A stretch of 64,000 nucleotides of DNA from Verpa conica (taxonomy: Eukaryota; Ascomycota; Pezizomycetes; Pezizales; Morchellaceae). Both the position numbers and the translations under genes were made by a program. Within the stretch, counting starts at the first letter, position 1; each line of letters starts with the position of its first letter. The stretch is taken from contig JAUFSD010000003.1 of assembly GCA_033030425.1 (NCBI GenBank), positions 372,001 through 436,000 on the forward strand, read 5' to 3'. Positions 1-12,380 of the stretch are shown here, piece by piece. A model generated the notes under the pieces. The model saw only the letters and a list, made by a program, of their open reading frames with translations, ran no database searches and was not told where the DNA came from.

Positions 1-44
1 AATTACTAGAGAAATAGTGGGGCTAATGGTATTTGGCGGGTAAG

Positions 45-1493
45 GTGATTCACATAGATGCTAAACCATCGGTCCGGAAACAAATTGTTCGTGAGTTGCA
101 CATTATGTACGAGTGTCACTCCCCTTACATTGTTTCATTCTACGGATCATTCTTGAATGAGGGGGATGTTGTTATGTGTATGGAGTACATGGATTGCGGG
201 TAAGCTCATTATTCCTACACCCCAGACGGAATCAATTGACTAACGCACTCCCCTCGCCATAGCTCTCTCGATAGCATTGCCAAGAAGGTTGGACCAATCC
301 GTATTGATGTACTCGGGAAGATCTCGGAGGCCGTCGTCGAAGGTCTCAATTACCTCTACAACGTCCACCGAATTTTGCATCGAGATGTCAAACCATCCAA
401 CATTCTCGTTAACACCCGAGGCTCTATCAAGCTCTGTGATTTCGGTGTTTCCGGGGAGCTTATCAATTCCATCGCTGATACATTCGTCGGGACATCTACT
501 TATATGTCCCCGGAACGTATAAAGGGTGCCAAATACTCTGTCAAATCTGATGTCTGGAGTTTGGGCCTGTCGTTGCTAGAGTTGGCAATCGGGAGATTTC
601 CGTTTGACGCGGATGGTACTAGTGCAGGGACCAGGGCTAGCGCTGGCCCGATGGGTATTTTAGACCTACTCCAGAAGATTGTCAATGAGCCGGCGCCGAG
701 ATTGCCGAAGAATAAGGCTTTCCCGGCGAGCTTGGAGAAAATGATTGAACATTGTCTGATCAAGGATCCCGAGAAGCGACCTTCTCCGCAAGAGCTACTG
801 GAAGAATCTTTTATGCGCGCCGCAAAATCTACGAGTGTTGATCTCGAAGCCTGGGCTCACACAATCGTCGATAAGCCTCTAAACCGCCCCTCACGCCAGT
901 CGCAGATAATCTCTCCTGCCCCTGCTGCGCACCGCGAATCCCCAGCCCCACCCCGCCAGTCAATACATGAGCCACCCCCACCGCCTCGCCGTCCTTCAGG
1001 GTCTGATAGGAGTGGCGAACGCGCAGACCGCGAAAGGGAGCGCTCTGAACGTAATCACGCACACCCAGTACGGACAAGCTCGCATACCGGCTTGCGTGAT
1101 GGGTCCCCTCACTCTACTCACTCCCGGTCAGGCTCTCGGTCAGGCTCACGACATCAGCTGCAGAAGAGTCATACAGAACCGGTAGGCCTACCAACTGTAG
1201 ATAGGGAAGCTAGGGAGCGAGCGCGAGAGCAGTACGTGAGAGAACAACACGAGGTTGAGAGGCTGAGACAGCAAGAACTAGTGAGGGAGCGGGAGAGGGA
1301 GAGGGAGTATGTTCAAGGGACTATCGGAATTGGATTTGAAGATATGCAGATTGGTGCACCTCAGCCGGAGATGAAAGAGAGAAGGAAGATGCCACCTATG
1401 GGGGTTATGACCACCGGGACTGGGTTGGGGTATGGGGCGAACGGGAGGCAAGAGGCAGCAGGATCGAACGGGAGAGAAAGCAACCGCCGTTGA
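45..1493 (+). CDS. STE7: STE7-type MAP kinase kinase (3' part)
   Basis: This is a dual-specificity MAPKK of the pheromone/filamentation/invasion MAPK module (Ste7, Fuz7, MEK-2 class). Its 5' end lies off the left edge. Exons are 45..199 and 263..1493; base 45 follows an intron acceptor, with a GCTAATG branch-like site about 20 bases upstream. Visible kinase motifs are HRDVKPSN (catalytic loop), DFGVSG, the MAPKK activation loop SIADTFVGTSTYMSPER with its SxAxT phosphosites, and SDVWSLGLSLLELA. The insert GPMGILDLLQKIVNEPAP and the VDLEAWA segment after the kinase fold point to Ste7 rather than Pbs2 or Mkk. The last ~200 residues are a Pro/Ser/Arg-rich tail ending in Arg-Glu repeats, probably disordered. 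The glycine loop, the catalytic Lys and the N-terminal MAPK-docking site are outside the window. The family call is sure; Ste7 subfamily assignment is good but not proven. Confidence 0.93.
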
Positions 1494-4400
1494 TTTTTAT
1501 CCCCCTCTTTCTTCATTCCTAGTTTTTCTTTTTTTTTTAAGGGTTGCATTTGGTTGGTTGTTGGGTTATAAGCGTGGTAGTGGTTTGTGGGTGGATATAG
1601 CGAAAGCGTTCAATACCGTTCGATCAATTTTTTCCAGTTGAATGGCATGGGTTGGTTTTGGGTTTGTTAAGGTCTTGTTCATGCATGGCTGGTACGGATT
1701 GGCAGGGCAGAGCGATTATTTTCTTCTTACATTTGAATTGATTTTATACTCTATTCTTTACACCAGATGCAGCATTAAATTTATTATCTTATTTTCTTTC
1801 TACTTGAAGGGAGGAAAGTGCGTGGGATCTGTTTATTCAGTATAAGGACTTTTATAGACTACTTATTCTACTCTATTCTGCTCAGGTAGAAAAAAAGGTG
1901 CCTAGATCCTTTATTCGCACTGGTTAATCCTACATTCTTGGTTTTTTTTATATCTGTGAAACGGGGCCTGGGCAGTTATCTCATGGACCGTAGCAACGCA
2001 ATTCTGGGACATATCTGTCCCAGAAAAAACCATGTGTTTTGCATCCAATATAAGTCTCCCACGATTGCTTCAATTCTCCTCAAAAAAATACCAGGATGCA
2101 CAGAAAGAGTAAACCTACGAGGTTCTACAGAACTGGAGAAAACTTCTTTGTGTTTTTGTTGATAGAATGTAGTTAATTTCTAAAATTAGTTGCTTTCAAG
2201 GAGGAAATTTTGTATGGGGGACAACAGTGCAACCACTGCAACACACCCCTCAGTGAAAGTCAACCCACTCTAATTTAATCAACTTTCATTTGGGCAGTCT
2301 TAGATTTCTATACATCATTTTTAGCTCTTTATTATATATTTCTGAATTTTTTTGGCATAATGTCCTTATTAAAAAGGTTAAAAAAAAACTCTGTAGGTCT
2401 ATATGTTTTTTTTTTTACATTCTGCAAGTAAAATTTAAAAATTTAAAAGTATACTAGTTTAGTGGACCTTGATAGAGTCAATTATCTGTAGGTAACATCT
2501 TCAGGGGATATAGGATACACCCTAAAGAGAGCATGAGCTATCAATCATGTGGGTTGCCTTTAAGAGTATGTAATAGTTGCAGTCTACATGTAGTTACCGT
2601 AGGCACTCGATAAATCCGGACCGTTGCCGAGAACGTGACTTGCAAGAATACGAGTATATTAAACCAACTACAGCAATTCTTTTGTATGTCAAACCATGTG
2701 CTGAGGCCCTTTCTTTATCCAGACTTCTTATTTTGACCCCTAAACTGGGATAGCTTAGAAAAATGAGGCTCTGGGCAATGGTCCGGATTTATCGAGTGGC
2801 TACGGTATTACAGTCGCCAAGAAATTCGTTACGGTCCATGGGATACGAGTGAGATGTTATGAGTATTTGTTATCTGATAACAAACTTTGACCGGACAAGT
2901 TATATCCGCTTCAATAGAGAGCTTGTGTGGGGGGGGTAATCTCGGCCGTTTATCTGATCTATAATTTATCCGGCAGTCTTGCGGCGGGGCCATAGTAAGA
3001 TGGGGTAATAATAATTCCGGTGGGCTAGCAATATTATGTAAGCTCAGATTACTTCGAGTGATGGATTATGATGTAACTATTGGGATTTCTGTGGTACTTG
3101 GGTACGTACTAGAGAATAATATAAGTAAAAGGTAAAGGTCGTATGTACGAGTATATGATAATTTATAAAAGTTGTTTGCATATACATGTACTACTATAGT
3201 TCTCTATTGTTAGCTAGCTATTTTTTTGTTTTACACTCTTATGGTTTTGTTTCAGTCCATGTATGGGTTTATAGGTACCTCACTTGCATGTCTTCTGTTG
3301 TAGCTGTCTGGGTTACATGACTGATAATCCTGGGTTTTGGGGGCCCCATGTATCCTTGGAAACGTTCGCTTACATATATATCTAGGTAGGATTCGGGGAG
3401 TAATTTCTAGTTTTGGTATTGTTTATGCAGTACCCTCACCACAAAGGTAGTCCTACGAGGCGAGAGAGTCGAGAGAAAAGCAGGGGGTTATTTGGGTAAC
3501 CGGCCTTGTTCACGCAATGTCTCAGGGCGCTAGTTGGGATTTCGAAACTAGTAATTGTATATGATTACTAAATGCGGCAACCTACTTCCCTGAACAATAG
3601 TAGACGTTTTGGACATGGGTTCCTAGCTTATACATATTTCTACATTCTCATAGCGAGTTGATACGTAGCTATCACAGATTCTGGTGATTATTCTTTCTAT
3701 AGCCTTGCATGACTATCTTTAAGGCTAGGGATACAGTTCTGAGAGGTTTCGGTATATGGAACTTTAGAGGAGGTATAAGTAGGTGTGCTAATATAACGCC
3801 TGGGCGTTTATTGCTTTGGCGGTAGTCTCGTTCCCAGCCCCAGCCTACGGTGCCGCGCAGCAAAAGCAGCCATTGGGGCTGGACATGAGACTACTTTGGC
3901 AGTACTTATAAGGTTTCGAAAGCAAGATTCTAATATACCTATTATTAATTAAGCTAAGTTTTTAAATTAGGAGATTATAGGCTGTGACGTTTAAAATTTA
4001 TTTGAAATCAAAACCAAAAATCAAAGTTTTTATGGAATTTCAACTCAAGTCATCAGCATTGAAGGTATCCCCGCAATCCCTAATAGAGGTTATACAAACA
4101 CTCAACTAAGGCTTATGGTGTAATTTATATTAAAATCGTCAGGGTTTTGGTAGTAGCTACGTTTGCGGAAGCTATCCGGGGGTGCTAAGTATTGGTTGCA
4201 TTAGCGACAATTATTTATGCTTAAGGTCTACATGCCAGACACCGGAGAGTTCCTCTAAGTACCGTTCTGGCTTCCAGATTCACCCCTCTTTTATACCTCG
4301 GTAATATAGGGCGCTCCATGTCTATTTTTAACCTGAGGATGTTCGGGATTATCTGTTTTCCGTAGGATGTTGTACATCCAAAAGTAAAACAGGAATCTCA

Positions 4401-4506
4401 TACCATCCATAAAAGTTTACAATCCTCCGCAAGATTTTTAACATTCACTTCCTTAATCGCTAGTTATATATCTGCCTATTTTCCTATTATATTGAAGTCC
4501 TGAAAT
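1494..4506. other. Intergenic, about 3 kb
   Basis: This is low-GC spacer between the MAPKK and the hydrolase pseudogene. It holds the MAPKK 3' UTR and the small inverted-repeat element at 2597-2805. I see no ORF with recognisable protein character and no RNA gene. A T-rich, A-rich stretch follows at about 2330-2460. Confidence 0.6.
2597..2805. mobile_element. MITE-like element, 209 bp, TA target duplication
   Basis: Terminal inverted repeats of 32 bases (2597-2628 and 2774-2805) match at 30 of 32 positions. They begin CCGTAGGCACTCGATAAATC on the left. The element is flanked on both sides by TA (2595-2596 and 2806-2807), the target duplication of Tc1/mariner/pogo-class transposons. No ORF lies inside, so it would be non-autonomous. 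The terminal CCGTA is shared with the element at 39728-39955. The inverted repeat and TA flanks are seen directly; superfamily assignment is inference. Confidence 0.75.
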
Positions 4507-5485
4507 ATGACTACCTCCCACGAAAGACGCGATATCGAATTCAAGGCCTTCGATGGCGTGACCCTTCGTGGATGGTTTTATCCAGCTGTAGGAAAGAGTA
4601 AAAAGACTCCGGCAATTTTCATCTCTCACGGCGTATGTATTTCCATAAAACCCTCTCTTATCTCAGGTCTAACGCAATTTCTCCGAGCTATATAGTGGTC
4701 CTGTTTGAAAGAAATGTACTTAGACATAGTTGCCTCAAAGTTTCAAGCAGTTAGACTCGCCTCGCTTGTCTACGACCAAAGAAATATTGGTGCTAGTGAT
4801 GGTATGCCTTGAGCAGAGATAAACCCCCAACAGCAAGCCGAGGACACCCACGAAGCCATATCCTTCCTCATGAGTCTCCCCGAGGTTGACGCCTCAAAAA
4901 TTACACTCTGGAGCTACAGTCTGTCTGCTAGCCATGCAGTAAAAGTTGCTGCTATCGACCGCCGGGTCAAGGCCATTGTTACTGTCTCTCCAATGTTGTC
5001 AACGGTTAGAGGAATGAACCGTATGATACTTCGCGATACCAGAGCCAGCCTAGACAAAACTCTCATGGATGACCGGGAAGCTCGAGTTAGGGGTGAAGAG
5101 CCAAATTATGGTGCTATTACTAGTGAAAGCCGCTCGATACCTTCGTTCCTGCCTCATGCTGACGCGGCAGAGTTTTTCTTCCGCATGCAGAAGACTCGCG
5201 CCAGGATGGGAGAATAAACATACGTTGCAGAGTGTGTTTTATCTTCAGGCGTATAATCCTGCTGGATATGTGGAGGCTGTAAGTCCTACTCCTTGGTTGA
5301 TGATTCAAGGAAGCGAAGATAATGTGTGTGTATCGGATGTGGAGTTGGGGATGTTTGAGGAAGCGAGGCAGCCAAAGGAGTTTTTTATGTACCAGGGTGG
5401 TCACCTTGCGCTTTTTGATGAAGGGATATTTGAGGAGCTTATGGATACAGAGATTGAGTTTTTTAGGAGGCGTTTGAAGTTCTAG
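4507..5485 (+). pseudogene. Alpha/beta hydrolase, disrupted (in-frame stop plus frameshift)
   Basis: This resembles fungal alpha/beta hydrolases of the DLH/polyketide-transferase-like type. Exon 1 is 4507..4632 (starts MTTSHERRDIEFKAFDG, ends at the oxyanion region FISHG). A 63-base intron (GTATGT...ATAG, 4633-4695) joins in phase to CLKEMYLDIVASKF. The conserved GASDG segment is followed by a TGA at 4810-4812, where an Arg codon would be expected (CGA to TGA fits a C-to-T change). The frame then continues through the likely nucleophile region WSYSLSASH and AAIDRRVKAIV. It shifts by one base at about 5180-5197, after which WENKHTLQSV, SPTPWLM and the catalytic-His region GGHLALF to the stop at 5483-5485 lie in another frame. 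Two independent lesions make a recent pseudogene the best reading. No alternative intron of normal size removes the stop. Confidence 0.8.
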
Positions 5486-7203
5486 GACTCTATAGTACAT
5501 AATGTGTTTCGAGGTATATGACTATTTTGGACAAGTAGCTAAGTGCCACAAATCAATAAGTCGGACTATTTTCTTTACTAGAAATACTTGTATGAAATAG
5601 GGTAGTACGTATTCTAGGTTGAATGTTATTATTAATTAAAATTACTAGTAAGTTTATATGCTACTAGAGTTACTACTAAAGTCCTCTTAGTAAGAAAAAC
5701 AACTTTCCTAGGAAGAAAATATAGATACGGCGGTGATATGGATATAGAGGTTTACTAGCATATATATCTACTTTTAAAATGTCGAAAGGTGTAAAGTAAT
5801 ATAACCTAAGATCTTAGAAACAACTGGATAATCTATTTAAGTGAAGAAGTAACCCTTGGGTTTAGCGGGTTTTAAATCTTAATTTTGGTGAGCTGGGTTT
5901 CTTCTTTGCTCTGCAGGCCTGGCCTTGGGGGCTACGAGCCCACCAAGACCTATTTGATCTACATATGTACCTCTACCCAGCATAGATTCTATGTAAGAGT
6001 TAGCTGCCTGATAAAATAACTAAGAAGAGACACCTCTGCCATCTACTGGCACAAAACTAGATATAAATGTCTATAAGTTTTCAGATCCAGAAATTAATGA
6101 GAGTCTATTAGGTCCGAATTACCATTAGACAAATCAATAGCCTTGAAGAGGTGTAGCGGTATATGGTACAATTGGGCGATATTATGTGTTCGAGATGCCA
6201 CCTATCATTAGCTCACCTCCTCAATTTTAATCATTAATTCTCACTCGTCAATCTTCACCCTCATTATCAGTTCTCAGCCCTTACCCTCGTTCTCGATTCC
6301 CACCCTTCAATCCCCCGCGACCTCGCCCTCCTCCTAACTCAACACTTAAATCCTGCAAAGGCATTACTACAACCAAACCATCAACCATGTTAGCAACAAA
6401 ACCCTCGCTAGGTACCCTCTTGTCAGTTCTAATAAACCCCACAAGTTTTTCTAAAACCACGAACTATATATTTTTAAAGAAAATGCACAAGACGCCCCAC
6501 AAAAGCATGTTAAACTAATCTCTAACACCAAGAAAGAGAGTAAGCGATTCTATGTTCCTATCAAACCCCCGAAGAAAAAAGCCTACCGTCCTATTACTCG
6601 AAGTTGGAGAGCTAGATAAAATTCTTCGTACTATTTAGATATCTACTATACCGTCTAGGGGCACTGAGATCTACCTGGGTCCTGGGATAGGGTGTGGGCT
6701 CTAGGCGGCATATAAATCTTTCGGGAGATTTCTCGTGTAGGTTAATTCGTTATTATTTTATTTTATTTCGCAGGGAAAGATATCACAGGTTATGGAAATA
6801 AGACGAAGTGGTACAATATCCTTTCCTTCCTATATTTATGATTAATTAATTCCTTTCTTTTCCTGTACGGATGGAACCCATGGTGAGACATTATGGCTCA
6901 CTCGGCTAATTACTCATCTTGGTAGAAACACGAGGACATAGAGATGTATGCATGTAACGTTTGGTAATACCCCAGTAAACCCTAGAGAATAAAAAGAGGA
7001 GGAAAACAAAAGAATCTAAACGCACTGTGAGACAAACCAAAAATCCCAAAACGACCAGGCCACAGAAGTGCCACCTCCTGAATAAAAAAAGCACCACGCC
7101 CCTCCCTCTACTTTTATACTGATCTAAGAACACAACTTTAAATAGTAACCTTTAAGACCACTCATTTATCCCCCCTTCACCAACCTCTCGCCTATCAAAA
7201 TTC
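5486..7203. other. Intergenic, about 1.7 kb
   Basis: AT-rich spacer between the hydrolase pseudogene and the 3' end of the transporter. A pyrimidine-rich, low-complexity patch lies at about 6190-6350. No ORF here has believable protein composition and no RNA gene was recognised. Confidence 0.5.
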
Positions 7204-8917
7204 TCAGTCATCATCATCATCACTAATATCATCTTCAATCTTCTTCTCTTCATTCATCTCCTTCCACGTACTCCAGCTCAGCAGCAAGAAAGCCACAATA
7301 ATCAACAACCCTCCGGTCAACGCCGCAAAGCTGATTGGTGTACCAAAGATGAGCCAATCTGTTAGTGCCACTAGGAAGATTGTGAGTCTGTTTTGTGGGT
7401 CTATTAGTATATTGCCCTCACGACTCTAGGAATGAATAGTCGTAGACAGGTAATACTTACAATCCAGCAACGCTAGATAAAACGGGACTAGTTAGACTAA
7501 TAAGCACTAGGAATGCCCCGCTGAATACAGTATTTGAGAGAATAGAGATAGTAAGTATGCTAGCCGCCTCGCGACTGGGAAGTTCAAACTTCTCGATACC
7601 GGTAAAATGTAGGATCGGAATTGGGATCCACAATACACACTATGCAGTTTTGTCAGCATTCCTTCCCTGAATAACTCTGACTTAAGACTAAATGAGGGCT
7701 CTACTCACCAATGTGAATGCTCCAATCCCAGTCCCTACCATATTCGAAAAGATAACACTCCTACCCGAGGATGTTCCTTCGGGTGGACACGCCATCTTCT
7801 TATACAAAACCTCATAAAATCCGTACAGTACACTCCCAATACCAATAATAATATTCCCGACGAGTCTATTCTTCTCTCCCTGAGCTTGTTTCTCCGTTCC
7901 GTTACTATCATCATTCCCATCACCATATGCAACTACTAGTACACCTATAATCGCGATGGCGACACTTCCGGTCTTCAATGCCTTTGGTTTTTCGTGCAGC
8001 ATAGGGATACTGAATAGATATGTAAAGAAGGCGCTGCAATTATAGATTGCTGTGAGGTCACTCGGAGTGGTGAGAGAAACAGCAATGTACCAGGTTGAGC
8101 CAGCGACGGTGAGAGCGCAGGTTATGAATATGATCTTACGGAGCATAAAGTAACGAGGATCGAGTTGAACCTGGGAATGAGAGAGACGAGTAGAGGAGGC
8201 CATAACCATTTGGGCCGTGGTTTTGAGGTGTCGGAAGTGTGAGGTGAGAAACGGGCCCCAAGGCGTGTTGGGTTTGCGCATTTTGAGGATTAGGAGCTGA
8301 ATAGGCCACAAGAGGACCCAAGAGCCATGGGTTAGATACCTACACCATATTGTGAGTTCTAGCAGACCCGGCTCAGAGCAGGGGCTACGTACAACATAGC
8401 ATATGCCTTCTGCCACCCGAGTTTAAGCTGTATATACTGCGCTGTCTCCGTTTGTATCTGTGTCCCAGGTGAGTGAGACGAAGCACAAGGCGCCAAACTG
8501 ATTCATAAAAAATACCACAAATGAAACGAGCGACAAGATCAGACAAATCGCTGCTACCACGTACTTTTTCCGATTTTCGGCACTACCACAGATGTTAGCA
8601 GCCAAACAGACCTTCAGGACACACTTTTACAGAACCACATCAACAGACCTTGCAGAAATACTGGTAGGACTCCTACTCCTCATCTCATGCCTTCTCCGGT
8701 TCCTCGCTCTCTCATCTACCTCAGTAGTACCTTCATAGCTGCTCCTTCCCCTCGCTCCAGAGGCTTCCTCAGGTAGCAAAGGTTCAGTAGACCGACCATC
8801 AGAGGGCTGACTTATCGACTTTGGTCGTGAATCCCAGTTCCACATTTCGTCGTCGCTATCTTCTTCGCCGTCTGTGTTGTTGTGGCTCTGAGGTCGTTGG
8901 TTTTTGGTGAGACGCAT
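7204..8917 (-). CDS. EamA/DMT-superfamily membrane transporter
   Basis: Predicted multi-pass membrane protein of about 470 residues in the drug/metabolite transporter superfamily (fungal SLC35/DUF6-like). Exons on the minus strand are 8917..~8631, 8582..8516, 8457..8393, 8339..7709, 7639..7461 and 7387..7204. Phases are consistent, and splicing restores QTETAQYIQLKLGWQKA followed by LTHGSWVLLWPIQLL, a pattern seen in this fungal family. The N-terminal ~90 residues are hydrophilic, Ser/Arg-rich and cytosolic-looking. Hydrophobic helices follow, including YVVAAICLILSLVSFV and SVAIAIIGVLVVAYG. The tail is acidic (IEDDISDDDDD). The first donor is uncertain: GTAAAA after 8631, or GTCTGT after 8649. 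The substrate cannot be read from sequence. Confidence 0.85.
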
Positions 8918-9458
8918 CTGGACCGACTACGACGTATTTATAGTTGCGATGGGTGCTGCGTGGCGGGTGTACCGGCTAGTGGATGCTGACCTATGTTGAG
9001 GCGTTTGTTCCTTGATAGGCGACTATTGTGTGCATGTACAGCGTGATGTGAGCGGTGAGTGTAGGGGAGGAGAGGAGTCAAATGATGTTATCTCTAGGTC
9101 ACGGGAAGGTATATGGATGTACTGCGCTCATATGCCCTGGAGTTAGGCACAGGGAGCTGATGATTTGTCGTCATGCTGCAGGACACGGAGCCTCTGATGA
9201 TCTGTGCGACACCGCGCGTCCCCTAACCCTGTATGCATGTATTCTTTGAGTGACCAGTGTAACGTGTTGTGGTCATGCTTCTACATGCATTCTTACGCAA
9301 TATTGAAAAAAGCTTTTAAAGATCCAGTTAGGGAAAGGCCCCCTTCACTAAAACCGCCAGGACAAAAAAGAAAAAACAGTCGCAATAATATTTTAACTCA
9401 AGAACGTAAAAAGTAAATCTCATAACCCTCCTACCTTAGGAATCTAACCTTCGTATAT
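8918..9458. other. Spacer between transporter start and SEC27 3' end
   Basis: About 540 bases holding the transporter's promoter side and the SEC27 3' UTR. No gene is seen. Confidence 0.5.
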
Positions 9459-12380
9459 CTATGATTCTACATCCACAATCTCCTCCCCAACATCAATCAG
9501 GTCCTCTCCAGCCGCTGGTGCCTCTGCCTCTATCCTCAAATACTCATCCCACTCTGGAAATAACTCTTCATCCTCTCCTGGGACTGCGATTGCCTCACTT
9601 AACTTATCCTTCTTACCTTCTTTAAGGCTACTTTTCCACCTCACCGCCACATCCTTCGTCAAACTCGGCTTATAAGTCTGTGTGAACAGGGCCGCCTCCG
9701 GGATTCTTCCAGTTTTTACAAGAAGCTTAGTGCACTCCTCGATATCACCTGTTTGCCATAAGCATGCGAATGCGACGTTGTTGGACCCTGCAACGTCCGC
9801 AGAATTTGACAACTCCCGCAGACCCTCAATATTTCCGGTAGCCGTGTGGAGGAGAAGGAGTGAACCAAGGTCTTTGGCGGCGCGGAAGCATTCCTCTGCG
9901 AGGACAAGGTCCCAGGCTGCGAGGGCTGCGTCACCGACAGTTTTCCAGCGATGTTCTGCGTCAGCAGCTCTAGCAATTTCGAGTGCAATTTCGAGGTTAC
10001 CAAGGCCAAGAGCAAGGTCGAAACGGTGCTCAGGGTCTGTAGCAACCTCGAGAGCAAGTTCTTTGTAGCCTTGGCCTTCAAGGAACCGAGCAATCTTGTT
10101 CTTTTGGTCCTGGGGGATTGTTTCGAGGAGCTCCGCAGCGGTGTCCATATCACCTCGGAGAACGACAGTCTGGTACTCGACGACATTGAGAGATAGGGCG
10201 TACGAGATGACGTTGACATCCTTATCGGCAAGGTAAATACGCCCATCACGGGGAATATAACCAAGAAGGTACATAGCAGCGTCGAAATGGGAGATAGTGT
10301 AGGTCTGGTCGCCAACAAGGTAGTTCAGGCGGTTGGTGGAATTTGTGTAGATGAAACAGTCCCCGACCCATTCACCAGTGCGGACGGATTCGTGAATATC
10401 TGTGATAACTTCGAAAGCAGCCTCTACCCCGTCATCCTCAACAGTTCCATTCTGTACAGCAGCGACATATTCATCTCTATCGAATCTCAGAACGTAGAAA
10501 GCATCCTCGCAGGCAAGTGTCACAAGTTCACCGCTGTCAGACCAATACACCTGTTTTAATCGAGTGTTAGTCCACAACCCATAACCTACGGCATTCCAGG
10601 AATAATTTATGGGGACCCAGCCTCAGAGGCTTCGGACAACATACATCATGTGGCACCACATCAATCCTCCTAACCAAACCGCCAGTCTCCCAATCGAAAA
10701 GTCCAACCGCTTCACTTCCTCGAACTGCAAGAAGTACACCACCAATTAATCCGTCCGCAGCGAAGCCAACATCCAAGCCTCCAGTCTTCTCCTTAAAGTT
10801 TTTAAATAGCTTTACGCTGGTCGGGCTCTCTCTAATCGCGTAGTCATTGCTGTTGTCTCTGGAGCCCCAAGCAAAGTCCAATGCCTGTCCAAACGCCTTG
10901 TTCCTCCATGCAAGAGCAGTGTAGATGATATACTCTCCATCACCACAGACAGATACAAAACGGCCGTTGGGGGAGTGGAGGAGAGATTGGGGGTATATTT
11001 CACAGGAGCCGAGGTCTTTCTGAGGGAGTGATAATGGTTCACCATCCTTGACAGACAAATCTATAACCAGGGTCAGCTAGCTGGCTAAGAGGGGGTAGGC
11101 ACTGTGGGCAAATGCGTACCACCAGGCTTGACAACCGCTGTCAAAACTTCGTTATGCCTTGCCCACACGATCTTTCCACCTGCATCCATACTGACTGCTG
11201 GTTCCTCTCTTCCCATTTTGATAACTACGCAACCCTCGTCGAATCCGATAGCAAGGGCGTTCTTCCCTCTCTGGTATGAAACACACCATGCTCTTTCGAG
11301 CCCATAGCTCAGAGTTTGCTCCAGGCGGTAGGTATTTGCATGCCAGATCTTGACGCTGCCATCTTCGGAACCAGAGATAATTACTGGAAGTTCGGGGTGG
11401 AAACAAGCGAAGGAAACATTTGAAGTGTGACCCTCGAGAGTAGCGATGAGGGACTTTGTGGTGTAATCCCAGATCTTAATCGTGCGGTCATCCGAGGTAG
11501 TAAGGATGTATGGCTTATCAGCAGCCGGGTAGTAGTCGACGTGGTTGACACCTATAGATTATCAGCTAGAGGCTTAAGATAGCTGGTCTCAGATATAGTG
11601 GCTTACCTTTAGTCTCATGTGCCTCTAGGGTAAAATTCGCACTCCCCCCACCACCCAAACTCCAAATCTTAACTGTCCTATCCAAACATGCAGATGCGAA
11701 TGTATTGGTATCCTTCGGGTTGATAGCCAAGCTCATAACATAATGGCTATGCCCCTCAAATGTCTGTACACACTTCCAGCCCTTATCCCAATCCCACAGC
11801 TTGATGGTCATGTCATCACTGGCAGTGAGTACAAACGGCTGTGTAGGATGTACAACAATCGAACGGATATAGTCCGGGTGGGCCTCAAAAGCCGCGATCT
11901 TTTCTGAGGTGTTGTAATTAAACACCCGAAGATGGAAATCGTCAGAACCGACCACGAACCAGTTCTTTCGAGCGATGAAACGACCAGCGCGAACGGGGAC
12001 ATCAGTAACCTCGAAAGTTTTTACGAGGGTTTGAGTTTCGTATGACCAGATGTATACATGACCTTGAATTGATTTCTGTCAGTGGTTGACTTCACCCCGC
12101 CTTCTGAGACATCGTGGGGCAGGAGGCCTGTACCGCTATATAGGGTGCTTAGAATCCATGGTTCAGTGGGGTGAAAATCGATCCCTTTTACTCGGTCCGA
12201 GCGGGCAAAGAGTTGTCTCTGGAGGAAATTGAAATTTGATCAGCCTCGATTTCTAGATAATCCGAGAGTATCCTATACTCCTCATGCTGCTCTAGACACC
12301 CCCGAAGTGGTTTTCCCATCATCTCCCCATTCTCAAGCCCCATATAAAAAGAATCACTGTACCTTAACATCTAGCCGCAT
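9459..12380 (-). CDS. SEC27: Coatomer subunit beta' (COPI, Sec27)
   Basis: Beta' subunit of the COPI coat, acting in Golgi-to-ER retrograde vesicle traffic and binding dilysine cargo signals. Exons on the minus strand are 12380..12363, 12218..12134, 12062..11607, 11551..11120, 11060..10645 and 10550..9459, giving 832 residues, normal for the family. The first exon is only 18 bases and encodes MRLDVK; it is required to complete the conserved start [18 protein letters not shown]. Recognisable WD40 segments include [35 protein letters not shown] and DRTVKIW. The C-terminal half is the alpha-solenoid ([20 protein letters not shown]). The C-terminus is acidic, as usual. It is divergently arranged with SRP102, 319 bases apart start to start. 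Confidence 0.97.

Noticed and set aside
4801..4830. Very short intron that would remove the stop at 4810
   Set aside because: Candidate introns are only 15-27 bases and one would delete the conserved GASDG segment; a nonsense lesion is simpler.
12188..12370. 60-residue minus-strand frame overlapping the SEC27 5' region
   Set aside because: It reads through SEC27 intron 1; the conserved protein requires the spliced frame instead.
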